Source: Gymnogyps californianus (Eukaryota > Chordata > Aves > Accipitriformes > Cathartidae). Taken from it: DNA of 64,000 nucleotides. Each line of letters begins with the position of its first letter. Position 1 is the first letter of the stretch. Below the pieces are notes generated by a model that was not told the DNA's origin, ran no database searches, and was given only the letters and a program-made list of their open reading frames with translations. Below are positions 35,858-47,160 of this stretch, piece by piece. A program made the translations under genes and the position numbers. The stretch spans positions 9,052,001 through 9,116,000 of the forward strand of contig NC_059486.1 in NCBI RefSeq assembly GCF_018139145.2, read 5' to 3'.

Positions 35858-36567
35858 TAAAGACAGCAAATAGCTTCCGTCTGGTCTGACCCCTCTGCCT
35901 AATTTTTACGGGTATTATTTACCACTGCATAATACTACATGCTCAAGTTCTAAGCTGATTTTAAATCAAGGCAATTCTACTGCCATCTGTGGAACTACAT
36001 CAATTTACACGCGCTGGTGAACTCAGCCAATGTTTATGTATCTTCTTAGGTTCCACATAAAACTGATTTTTTCAGAAGCTGACTTGTTAGCTAAAGAAGC
36101 AGCAATGATTTTTAACAACTCTATTATGCTGTTCAATATAGCATTTTTATTGATCAATGTCCTTAATGTGGCAGAAGGATGGCTCAAATTTTTCATTAGT
36201 TCTATGTATCCAGCCTTGCTAGCCAAGTACTCTGGTGTGTGGCAAGCACTCTTGCTTACCAAAACGTGTTGTTATGCTGCAGGCTGGTCTTCTGCCCATG
36301 ACAATTATAGATCGAGAGTAGAGTTTTCCAGTTGTGACTGCATTTGTTTGAGTAGCCCAGAGGTAAAAGCAGCCATAGTAACTCTCTTGCTACTGCTGTT
36401 TCAAAGCAGATGGGGATGAAGAGTGAATTAGGATGGAGAGGGAAAAGTTTGCAATATGTCCCCTTGCCTTACCAGTGGAACGGAAAAATGTTTGGGATAA
36501 GTAAGGAAAGTAAGAGTTGATCGTTTTGGACTGCCATTACAGAGCTCATCAATCTTGAGTGGAAGTA
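35858..36567. other. Unique non-coding sequence, no gene seen
   Basis: No exon, RNA gene or repeat recognised. The 129-codon plus-strand frame at 36030-36419 has no recognisable domain. Confidence 0.45.
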
Positions 36568-36714
36568 TTGTTTATCCTGTCTGGGCCTCCATCTACCCAC
36601 TAGCTAAATGAGTTTAATAATGGCTCCAGCAAGGTCCTTGTGACACTGTGATGTTTTTAAAGAGCTTTGAGGTCTTCAGATGAACACACAGCATGGGAGC
36701 AAAGTGCTACTGCC
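36568..36714 (+). repeat. MIR/amniote SINE relic with 3' end
   Basis: Sense-order landmarks: tatcctgtctgggcctcc, atctacccactagctaaatg, ttaataatggctcc, then the 3' segment tttttaaagagctttgaggt and cttcagatgaacac, followed by gagcaaagtgcta. The last part matches the 'taaagcgctttgagatcttcagatgaaaggcgctatagaagtgcaaagta' end of old amniote MIR-type SINEs. The body plus 3' end makes this the most complete SINE relic in the window. Confidence 0.6.
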
Positions 36715-39380
36715 TTACGGCTGCTAAGCCACTTCTGTGTTTGGCTCCAAGGACTCTCAATTATTTCAAGATGCTGAGATGGGAGTGCTTTCTGGTTCAG
36801 TGCATTGCACGTGGACATCAAATATCCTCTTGTCTTAGAGCAGGAGGTTGTAGCAGGTAAATATCTCTGAAAAGAAGAACTGCATATCCTCTCCAGGTAC
36901 AAATCTCAGCGAAGCAGGTCTGCACTTTGGGTTAGAGGCTATGATTAGGCCTTCCACACTAGCAATGCATTGTGGTGATGCTGAATTTAATGGATTCCTT
37001 GGGGTCTTTGCATTCTTTTTGCAAACATTTCCTCCCCAGCCAGACATTCCGAAAGCACTGTACATTTCCCCGCATCCCTTTCCTGCTCTGCAAGCATGGG
37101 TTTTGTATGTTTTGATGGGTTTTGCTTAATGGTTTCTTCATGCTGTTTAAAGGATTTGTGTGCCGTGGGTTAATATACGTTAGTGTTGTCATGGATTTGT
37201 ACCAAAAGGGCTTTTGTTCTCAGCCCTGGCCTTTACAAAGCGCCTTTGAGTAACTCTTAAATGGTCTCTGGTGTGTCTTTGGCAAACAAGCTCTTCTGAC
37301 TCCTTCAGCTCTGAGGTTAGACCTGAAAGCACCTTACCGTAAAGCCGGAATCCTGTTATGGGGCAGCGCGTCCTTAGATGGAGACTTAACTCTAGTAGAA
37401 TACTGGCAGCCAGCAGTGATTACAGAGAAGCCACATAACTTTAGGAAAGTGAATGTGTGCTTACCAGATACAGCAGCCAATTTCTTGAGGCCTGAACCTG
37501 TGATAACACATCCTTTTTCGAGCGGAGAGAAGTTGACTGCCCGCTCGCTAGCACATCTTGCAACACTGGCAGACTCCATCTATTTTTCTTCTCTTTCTTC
37601 TCATCTTGTTTTTCTTCCTCCTCTCCTCTTAAGTTTTCATCTCTCTGCAGGGAAAGCATTATCTGATGCTGGAAGTGCCAGCTGATACTCCAAAGGGTGT
37701 CTCTTCCTCTAATAGCCTTGCTCTAATGCAGAGGAACATTTGCCTGCAGGTTGGGCAGTGATGTGCAGATGCATTAAGACTTGTCTATTAGCTCACGGCA
37801 ATACTTTAAGCTGTTTCTTCATGTAGAAAAGGTATACTGAGTGCTGGGGGGACTGAGGCAAAAACAGTGAACCTAAAAGTTACAGATTGCTTTCAGAAAA
37901 TCTTGTGTCCATAAGAGTTGTCCATGGTCTCCTTGCCTCCGGCAGCAGAGATGAGATTCTCTTTCCCGTGCCACCTGCTGACAGACGCAAATGGGAACTG
38001 GGTAGAAATAGCCTGGGGAATGGCAATTTCATGTTTCTGCTCCAGATCTTGCAGAAAAGCCTCTTGGATGGCAATCAGGGATTAGTCACCCTTATCATCC
38101 ATCTGTCCTTAGTGCAGTAGCAAATCTGAGCCTTGCTCTGACCAACCTTGTTTATGAACTGCAGGAGTGGCACCGCTCTGTAGATCTGCTAGTGGGACAG
38201 CCATAAGTATCCAGCTGAAGATGATCTGCTGGGAAGATGTTTGTTCTTCTTGGTGCTAGAGATATAGTCTGAGCCACTTCAGAGGGATCCTGTTAGATTC
38301 TGTCTTCTTCCATCCACCCTTCTTGGATACACATAGAGATGGGGTTTACTTTGCAGTTATGATCTAAGAGTTGTTAGAGAACCTCTGCTACAGCATGTAG
38401 TCTTGGGTAAATCAAAAGGCAAACGTCCCTCTTTCCTTGGTGACTCACGTATTGCTACTGTAAGGCAAACAAAGCAGGAGTGAGTGAAGTGACAGATCTG
38501 CCCCTGTTTGACTGGAGCCATGCCTGCATCCTGTGGTGCAGGAGCATCTCCTGTTGGTTGATACTGATAGTGAGGAGAGGTGGCTATGGTTCAATGATAA
38601 ATCCAAATCTGTGTCCTTTGGGTTGTTTGATTTTAATTCAAAGAATGTAAGACTATGTCTCCAAGCCTTCCCCAAATTGTTACACCTACAACTCCTCTCC
38701 TCTTCACCTGCTCTGCAGAGAAACCCTGTGAAACTGGGTTCCTCCTCTCCCAGTTCTTGGACATTCATGGTTTAATTTTGCAGCATGGCTTGGCTAGAAG
38801 GTCTGAGATCTAGGGATGTGCCATGAAGTCAGGAGTCCCTCAGAAGACAGAGAGTGACCAGGGATATGCTAATGAATGGAAGAAGGCTTGCAAAGTGGAG
38901 ACAGTTTCTAGACAAAGACAGCATGCAGTAATCCCTGGAAAGTAAATGGAAAAACAGATTACGTTTGTTCTCAGATCTGTTCAATAATGGAGCAGTAGGC
39001 AGCTGCTGGCCTGTCTCCCCCGGGTCCCTCGCAGGAGCAGACAGCCACTACATTATTAATTGTCTGCTGCTGGGAGTCCAGCAGGATGCAACATGGCTTC
39101 TGGAGCGTAGCCTGGTGCTTTGGGAAGCAGCCCCTTCCTCCTGCCTCCAGGTTTCTTTTTATAAATGTGTCTCTCTCTCTTGGAATCGCCTCTTCATAGT
39201 ATGGTGTCCATGTGGCTGTGGTCACAAGCACTTTAGCCTCAAGGCAGGGAGTTTGCTCAGTGTTCTTGATTTACTGTGTCAGTGTAGCACCTCCTCTGCT
39301 CTGTGCATCATGGTGCAAAACCCCACAGTAAAAGGCACTCTTTGCCTCAGAGAGTAATCGGGCAAAGCAAAGGCTGTAGC
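36715..39380. other. Unique non-coding sequence, no gene seen
   Basis: No exon, RNA gene or repeat family recognised. Open frames are short and overlap on both strands. Confidence 0.5.
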
Positions 39381-39460
39381 CTCATCCTGTGCAGGGGAAA
39401 CTAAGGCACAGGGTTACTGTCACATGGACACAAAGGCTATGGAAGTGCAACCAGCATCTT
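39381..39460 (-). repeat. Possible MIR-like fragment
   Basis: gtgcaggggaaactaaggca, cagggttactgtcacatgg and cacaaaggctatggaagtg resemble complement-strand MIR landmarks ('acagatggggaaactgaggcacag...'). Support is limited to the first third. Confidence 0.35.
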
Positions 39461-41935
39461 CTCATAGCATTTCTTTCAGTTAGAGCTTATCCTGGTCATT
39501 GGGAGGAAGTCTGAAGATGGAGGTGGGTCACTGTCACAGCTTGTTCTTTAGCAGAGATGTACCAAGTCCCATTTCTTTCACCACAGTTTCAAACTGGAAA
39601 GTGTTTCCCTGCTCATGGCTCTAGCCTCTTTCAGCCAGCAGCTGGCCTAAAGAGCTCTTTCTTTGGCCAATGTTTTTCCTGTTGTCACCTAGGTTTTCTG
39701 CTCCATCTTTTGCTCCCATGCCCAGTATTTAGTAGATCCCATTGGCTGCACAGATAATTCTTGGTCTGACCCGCAATATGGTTGTGTCTTGGGTGAAGGC
39801 CAATTTATTTCAAATCTCCAACCTGTAATGAACATTAATTGCTTTATCTGTTTATCTTGAAACAATCATTGCTGATCTTCCAACCAAGGAGTGTGCCTTG
39901 GCCTCTGCCCCTCGCCTTTGCGGGAGCACTGCATGCTCACCTGATTTAAAAGCTCGGTTGTTTTGACCAAGTACATAAGTCACGCAGGGGAGTCTGTGAC
40001 TCCAATACTGAGCTTAATCTTTGAATTAAAGGTCAAAATGCACATTTGGTGACTTTTACATTGTGTCCTCAAACAAAGAAAAAGCTTTACTAGGAGATGT
40101 CCAAACAGAACAATGAAAAATAGTTGTAAAAACTGAGAGCATTCTTTGGCTTTTTCTTTTCTTGTGTCCTTTTTTGCTTTCCCACAACCCCTGAGCTGAT
40201 GATGGTGGTATATTTGTGTGAGGAATTCTTAATTTCCTTTCCACAAAATTTCACCTGCCAATGCTGCTTTTTTCTTTTTTTCTTTACTTTTTCAATATAA
40301 TATCGCCTCACAGAGGCTTGCTTGATAATTTTTGCATGAAACGCTGGAAGGTGCCTCCTGCAAAAGCTGGCCTTCTTTCAAGAAACTGCCTTGTTCTGTT
40401 TTTTTAAGTGAAACCAACAAAAGAAAATGTTATCTTTTCCTCTAGCACTTCGTGTAATTGGAATGTTTCTGTGCTCATAGTGGGATGTGGACTGCCTTGA
40501 ATTACAGCTAGTACCCACCCATATTTTTGACTGCTTCTCACCTAAGCAGTAGCTCACATTTAGAAAGCTTTAGTGACAAGCACCCATGGATTTTTCCATC
40601 TGGAAAAAATTGTTTTCTTCTTCTGTCTTTTTAACTTTGGAGCATTTTCGCTCAGGACAGGGCTTTTCTTTCATCGTTGTGCTCCTTTCTTGCCATGAAG
40701 TGACAAAACACGTCCTGTCTGCCTGCTGCCTGCAGCAGAATTGCAGCCAGAGGGGGATCAGTCGGGAGCGGGTATCCGTGGAGAAAGGGTTACCCCAAAG
40801 AAACGTGGTGGAAACCAAGTTATCGATGCCACTCCGACAGACTCAGCGGGGCAGCATTTTGTCATCTGCAGTGTCTGAGGATTAAACCCCAAGATGAGTG
40901 ACATATCCCATCAGAATATGACAGTTAGGCCAATATACATGTATCCTTATACATCTCTTGGAGGTGTAGTGGCAACCTCAGAAGAAAGTCATTTAGAGGC
41001 TACTCACCACTTCAGATCCTGGAGATCTGGGAATTACCAGACGAGATTTTATCTGTTCTTTATTTTTGTAAGCAGCTAATGTTTTCCTTGTTATGGATAC
41101 TCATCTCCAATCTGCCATCAGTCTCTTGTGTCTGCAGCTTCCCTGCAATGGAAGGGGAAGCAGTCAGGCCCTTTTTATTGGAAGGGGGAAAGAGGATCAT
41201 TGACACCGTAAGGAGGTTTGTGTGCTTGCAAGGGGGTGTGCAAACCCATGAACATCCCTGGACCTGAGAGCTGGATGATCCATGCTCCTTTTTATTCTTT
41301 ACTGGGGGGCAGGGAGGGTGTAGCATACAAAAATAGAAGACAGAGCATTCATGCGCACTGAACAAAAATAATCTTCTGTTCTGGTAAGCACTACATTAAT
41401 GATATAATAAGAAGGCAAGGGCCACTCCTTATTATTTTCAACTCTACTCCCACCCTGGACAGCTTACCGGGCCCGAGCAGGGAGTCTTCAAGAGCAAAAG
41501 AGATTTTACGTGGCTCCCAGTTAATCCAGCAATGGGGAAAGGGAGAGGGAGGCAGCTCAAATGTTCAGTTTTCTGCTGTGCACCTCCAGGGAGAAAGACA
41601 GTTAAATGGAGATGTGAGGACTTGCCTTGCTTCACAAGGAAATAGTCTCTTTTATGTGTATCTTGCCTGTGTTGATATTTGAAAGCTATTTTGGGCCACA
41701 ACAGCAAATTTAATCCACGGTTTGTTCTCTCTCTAAAGTATTGTACCGTAAAAACTCAGATCAATTTTGACAGCTCCGACTATTTAGATTGGAGAGAAAA
41801 GCCAAACAATGAATCACTCTGAATATTTACCGTTGAATTTATCCCAGGGTACCTGTACCCACCTCAGTCTGAAATGAAAGCGTTATCTGAGATATGAGCA
41901 AAGGCTTAGAGACTCCCAGCTATTTTCCCAGCTTA
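39461..41935. other. Unique non-coding sequence, no gene seen
   Basis: No gene or repeat family recognised. AT-rich runs lie near 40140-40310. Confidence 0.5.
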
Positions 41936-41985
41936 TAGCTGCATCGCCATGGCTGTACAGTGGCATAGCTGTATTGCCATGGCTG
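41936..41985 (+). repeat. 30-bp-period imperfect duplication
   Basis: tagctgcatcgccatggctg at 41936-41955 recurs as tagctgtattgccatggctg at 41966-41985, with two C/T differences. This is a small local duplication. Confidence 0.75.
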
Positions 41986-42216
41986 GGATGCGAGGAGCAA
42001 TTGAGGGCTAATGTTGCAGAGGGGTTGAGGAGTTCAGAGTGGCCCATGCACTCCCTGTGGGAGGCTTGGGAACTTATTCCACATGTGCTCTGCTGAGAGT
42101 CAAAGCACTTGAACTAGCGTAAATATAGCTTTCTCACCTCCTCGGAGCTGGCTGAAAATGTGGGAAAGATGTGTTCACAAATAACTATATAGTAGTCAAT
42201 TTTCAACAGTCCACAG
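41986..42216. other. Short unique stretch, no gene seen
   Basis: No gene or repeat recognised. Confidence 0.45.
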
Positions 42217-42273
42217 CAAAAAAACCCACAACAAAACAAACCAACATACCACAAAACCCCCACAAATCCCTCA
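42217..42273 (+). repeat. A/C-rich low-complexity tract
   Basis: A57-base A/C-only-like stretch (aaaaaaacccacaacaaaac and similar) with only two T-containing breaks. It could be a decayed retroposon tail, but no element body is recognisable upstream. Confidence 0.75.
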
Positions 42274-44924
42274 CAGTAAGTTATTGAATGAATTCCTTTG
42301 GAAATCTTATCATGTTATAGACTATGGCCATGATTCAATATGCAGGAATCAGTGTTCAATTCTTAGCTCCGCTCCCTTCCTCCTGTGGTCTTTAGCTGAG
42401 ATGCTCCATTTCCCTCCTGTCTCAGCTGGGAAATCTCTTTTCAGGTTTTTGCCTGTTGCCCATCACTGCAGCATCTTCTCCATTAAATTGATGGCAATTG
42501 CAAAGTCCTTTGCAGCTTTTATGGGCTTCATAATACTCCCTCACAGGGAGCTCAACAGTCTATATTGGCTATCACTGTCATCCTCTGAAATATTGCTGTC
42601 ATTCACGTATGTAATGTCCCCAGTCCCAAAGGATCTGCAACCACTGTGCTAACTACAAACAAGTGCAGGGATTGCTTTGTTGTTAAAATGCAGCTGTCTC
42701 CTGAGTACAGAGAAGGAGCTGCATGGCCAAGTTACCAGCAAACAGCTTTTTGCCCGTTTCTTGGGGGAGATGACCAGCTTTTGGTCAGAGACAGGAGAAA
42801 CAACTCCTTTTGCAGGCTTTCCATCCTAATGCACACTGCGAGCAGATACAGGGATGGGCATTCAGAAGAAACCAGGGTATCTGTAGACCTCTGAACCTCA
42901 TTTTCTCCCTCTCCTTTTTAACCGGGCATCGATCACCATTCACTGTCCTGGGCAGAAGGCAGGCCTGGGGACCGGGGCAACGCAGTCGAACAGGCAGATC
43001 TAAACGGCTGGCTCAGCCCCCTGTGCCTGTGCGTTAGCTGCAGCCCTATGATTCCCCAGCCTGGGACTTGGGAAATGACATTTATCTCTGCTCGAGTCAC
43101 CTTCAAGCCACATCTGGGGAAGGATACAAGTAATGCTTCCTGGACCAACGTGCAGGGGAAAGACAAATCGCATACACTGGTATTTTCAGGGTTGTTTGTC
43201 CAGAGCTAAGCCTGCAGTTCAGTGGGAAAACTACAGCAGCCTGATTTTCACGAGCATCGAGTGTTAATCATGGAGCAGAAGGGCTTTTGCCTGCAGGGCC
43301 CACATCCAAAAGACCCTCTGCAGAGGGAGAAGGAGGCAGAGTCATCCTGGCGTTGTTACTTAGTCTCTCACCACGCTAACTCCCACTGTCCACAGCACCC
43401 TGCTAGGAGGCTATGCAGCCGCTCTTGCCTCTGGCAAGGCAGAAAGCATCTGCCTCTGATGGTCCTTCCACCTTCTGCACGAGAACCATTTGTTTCTCCA
43501 GGCAACAACCTGTTCAGGCAATAAGGTACAACCGTGCACGCATGCGTGCGTTTCACCTGCTGCCTGTAGCACTGGCTGCCGGGATCGCTGGTGCTTTGGT
43601 TTGGTGTGTTTTTGTTCACTCACCAAACAAGAGAAGGATGTGGTGATGTGCTGATTTTTGACCAGGCTGTCGGGGCTGTGTCTGGGGTGTCGTTCCCCAT
43701 GACCTGCTGTGTAAATTGCTTCCCCTCCTCATTTCATGCTTCTCTTTCCTCTCCCAGCCTGTCCCTGTGCGCCTGTACAGTGTATCTTTGGGGTTACAAC
43801 TGTTCATGTCAATGCGGTGTCTTGTACCATGGTCCTCTGAGGTCCCAGATACCCAAGTGCTATTAGAGCTCTAGCTTAAAGCACTTGTGTAAGATCTTTC
43901 AAACTTGTCTCCTGTGTGACTGGAGCCACATCTGACCCAGAAGCAGGGATTATAATGGTTAAACTGTGTAGAGACGGACTCCTATTCGGACAATTGCAGC
44001 AAAGTTCCTGACATGCTTTTTCCTTAATCCAGCGCCTGCCAGCGAATGCCATGGATAACACAAGTGGGACGGGGGAGCTGGGCACTGGGAGGGAGGGTGA
44101 AAGTGGCAGCTCAAAATGAAAGGAAAAGGAGAAAGAAAAAAAAAAAATCCCTGAAAGCATGGGTGAATTACTGCTGCTCTTATTCTGTGCCGTTTATGTG
44201 GGGAGAGGGACTTGTTTGACTTCTTGGTGTTGGTGGTTTATAGGAGTTGAAGTCTCACCTCTGCAGTAAAGTGCCAAAAGGGAGACATATACACGTTACC
44301 AGGAAATCATAAAAAAGTGCCAATAAAGGGCTCATCGCTCACACATCAGGAGGGTGGGAGCGAGGGGAAGCATCATTATGCTGTGGGTTGAACTGGGGCT
44401 GAAAGCGTTTCTTTGGGGAATGGGCCAAGACTGGGGGCACTAGTCCCATGGTGGTGGTGAGAGTCCCTCATCTGTGTCAGCCTCAGCAGCAACAGCAAGC
44501 GAGCCTGGGACTCGATAGCAGAAGCTTCTCCCCTTTCTCCTTTCTACCTACCCTGCTGCTGCGTGCACAGGGGTCCCGCATGCTTTTGTATCACCTCCCG
44601 AGGGCAGTTGGAGAGAGGCAGGGAAGCGGCAAACCTCTCGCTGTCCCTGGGAGACTTCCAGCTTGGAAACAGCAGCTCGCATGAGCCATCAGCAAACTGC
44701 TAACTGCCTGGAGCAGGAGCAGAGCGGGACGGGAGAAGTCCCTTGGATGGGTGTCTCCATGTCGCAATACCTCGCGGTGTGGCACAGCTTGCTCACCAGC
44801 TCAGCGTGCCAGGCGGCTCCTCCAGGCACGGTTGAGGCTGGATACGATGAAATCCAAGGGCAGCGCTCTTTGATGCTGGCTTCGCATCCAGGGAAGAGCC
44901 TTGCTGTGTGGAGCGTAAACAAAA
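42274..44924. other. Unique non-coding sequence, no gene seen
   Basis: No exon, RNA gene or mobile element recognised. The perfect 14-bp palindrome gcacgcatgcgtgc lies at 43536-43549. An A13 run is at about 44137-44149. Confidence 0.5.
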
Positions 44925-45130
44925 TGCCTAATTTGCAGCCATTGATTTATTGTGCTGTTTGCTGAAATGATATTACAGCTGGCTGCAAACTGGTTTACAT
45001 CTTCTGACAGTGAGCTCCCGTAACGTCAGTGTCGCAGAAGCTATCGCTGCTCACCAAGAGCAATGCCAGCGGGAGGCTGAGAAATGCCAGCTGCAATTGA
45101 AAACAAGGAGTCACAGCCTCAGCTGGCGTA
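44925..45130. promoter_or_regulatory. Enhancer-like island (putative)
   Basis: Repeat-free segment with cattgatttattg (HOX/PBX-like TGATTTAT), atgatattacagctggctg, and gtaacgtcag at about 45019-45028 (a CRE-like TAACGTCA). It also holds several CpG sites and caattgaaaac. It has no open frame of note. The call is by motif content only. Confidence 0.3.
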
Positions 45131-45519
45131 AGTCACGGTAGCTCCGCACCAGTCGACGTTCGCCCAGGCCTGGTGCACTGCAGTGGAAGGATCTGACCTG
45201 TTTTGTGTATGGTGAGAAGTCCTTTGCACTAACACGACACACTTGCAGGCTGTGGGCTGAGCATATTGGGTGCAGCTCCTTCTTGTTGATGGGCATTGAA
45301 GAAAAATATTGTCCTAGATACAGAGAAATCTGGAGGAAGAGGCGTTGGCATTTCTTTTGTGTGATAGTATGGAGGGTTTTATTCAGCATATGTTGGTTTT
45401 TTAGGGTTTATGGAAGGGCTAGTTTAGTCCCTGCCCCCTAATACTGTGTGATCACCTGTGGATCTCTCCTGACCACAGCCTGCTTGTTGGATCTGTGTGC
45501 TCTGTATTTCCAGTTCAGC
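45131..45519. other. Short unique stretch, no gene seen
   Basis: No exon recognised. The part from about 45430 may be decayed 3' UTR of the CR1 copy that follows, but I cannot align it with confidence. Confidence 0.4.
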
Positions 45520-45592
45520 CTGTACATCATGGTTGGACCCAATGATCTTAACGGTCTTTTCCAACTGAAATGATTCCATGATCTTTGAAGGA
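45520..45592 (+). mobile_element. Avian-type CR1 LINE 3' end
   Basis: The CR1 terminal block is well preserved: catggttggacccaatgatc, ttaacggtcttttccaact and gaaatgattccatgatc. It closely follows the 'ggttggacttgatgatcttaaaggtcttttccaacc...atgattctatg' end of bird CR1 elements. The last bases are a decayed version of the 8-bp tail repeat. The copy is strongly 5' truncated, as most CR1 copies are. This is the clearest indication that the genome is avian. Confidence 0.85.
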
Positions 45593-46914
45593 AGGACTCT
45601 ATGGGCAGCACTTTTTGTTTCTAGTGCCTTCATCACTGTGGCACCCTAACCTCTTGGCCACTGTGTGCATGTAAATTAAATAAGAAAAAAAAACCCCTCT
45701 GTGTGTGGCTGGTGATCAAAGGTAGGGAGATCGCAGCCTAACAGGCATTTAAAACAACACTTGAAATTCTCGTTGATCTTTTATCATTGCTGGCTGTGCT
45801 TGCCAACTCTTTGGAAAGCTGTGGTCTGTGTATTACGTTTATTGTGGCTCCATTTGTGACAGCTTCTTGGAGACAGAAAGGGAACTGGTGGGGCAAACAC
45901 TGGATGGTGGCCAAAGAAAGGCAATATACACCAGGAAGAAGCTACAACTCATTCAGTGTAATCGTAGCAGCAGAAAAGCGTTGATGGTGGGAGAAAAGCT
46001 TGCTGAGGTCAGTGATGAGAGATGGCTTGTCAAACACAGTCCAATTTTGAGACAATTCCTTCTTCCCCTCCCTCTGTGGGCAGCTGCCCAGGTGTGTGGA
46101 CCTCTGAAACGTGCTCTTCTGTAACATGCCGGATTTGCTTTGGATGACTGTGTAATGGGCTACCTTGGAGAAAAATGACATTATCCTTTGAAGTGCACAA
46201 GGCTGGATTGCTCAAGGGAAGTCCTTGAGTAGCAGCTGCGCTCACTGAGCATCCTCCAGGCAGGGGGTCAGAGGCTGCCCTCACGCGAGTGAGACCGGGG
46301 GGCTGCACAGGGGGATGGCCAATGTGAAACAGAAATCCCACACCAGCAACACAAACTGGTGACAGCTGAGTCCCAACAAACTCAGCCCAGGTGTAACTGC
46401 CTCCTGCTGCCTTTTTACCAGTCTGGGGGTGACCGAGGAACTGATGGAGAGTAACACCTAAGTGTTGGGGTATCCTCGGTGGAGGCAGGGGCTGGAGGGC
46501 AGGCAGACTGCCTGCCTGTTGCCTCTTGCCTTGGATAGTTTGTGCAGTGTGTTGAATCCAAGCACGGGTGGATTTATTGTCTGAGCAGGATGCTACTGTG
46601 GCATTTAGCCCTGCAAATCTCAACTAGATAAATTAACTCATTGCCTGTCCCTGTCGGTTGGTGTCCTAGTCACGGCATGGGGGAGCAGGGGAGGCAGCGA
46701 AGTGTCTCCTCGTCTGTTGAAAAGGGCTGCTGTGAACCAGCATCAGCAGACCTCCAGAAATGCTCTCTCCCCTTGATGCCTTTTCCCTCCTTGGGGGAGG
46801 CAGGTTCATTAAGCGAAGAAGCTTTGTGGCAGCAGGGAGCCGGGCTGCTGCGGGGAGAGGATTGCCTGGCACTCGGCTGCGCCGTGCAGGCTGCCTCTCT
46901 TAAATCTCTGCCCT
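45593..46914. other. Unique non-coding sequence, no gene seen
   Basis: No gene recognised. The minus-strand frame at 46030-46623 (197 codons) shows no domain. An A9 run is at about 45684-45693. 46250-46310 is locally GC-rich. Confidence 0.5.
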
Positions 46915-47160
46915 GTTAAACGGGATTGGCTTGTTTGCGAGCAGGCAAAATGCCCTTCTAGCACATGGGCATTAGTGTAAGCGGGTGAAGCCGCCAAGAT
47001 ATCATTGCTGATCATTAAGTGTGTTTATAAAGGCGAGGCCAGGAGCCAGGAGGGCCCCACTGATCCAGTCCTGCTGCTGTAGCTGAGCCAGCAGCAGGGG
47101 GATGCAGCGTGGGTAATTCTGCTCCCAGCTAGATTAACTTTTCAACTAAAAATGCCTGAT
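46915..47160. promoter_or_regulatory. Enhancer-like segment (putative)
   Basis: The segment gggattggcttgtttgcgag, then gggcattagtgtaagcgg, gatatcattgctgatcatta and gtgtttataaaggcgag combines CpG sites with TAAT, TTTAT and ATCATTA cores. No repeat or frame is present. It is a weak, composition-based call. Confidence 0.25.

Noticed and set aside
35977..35995. CTCF-like site (tgccatctgtgg)
   Set aside because: The complement lacks one base of the core spacing, so the match is not convincing.
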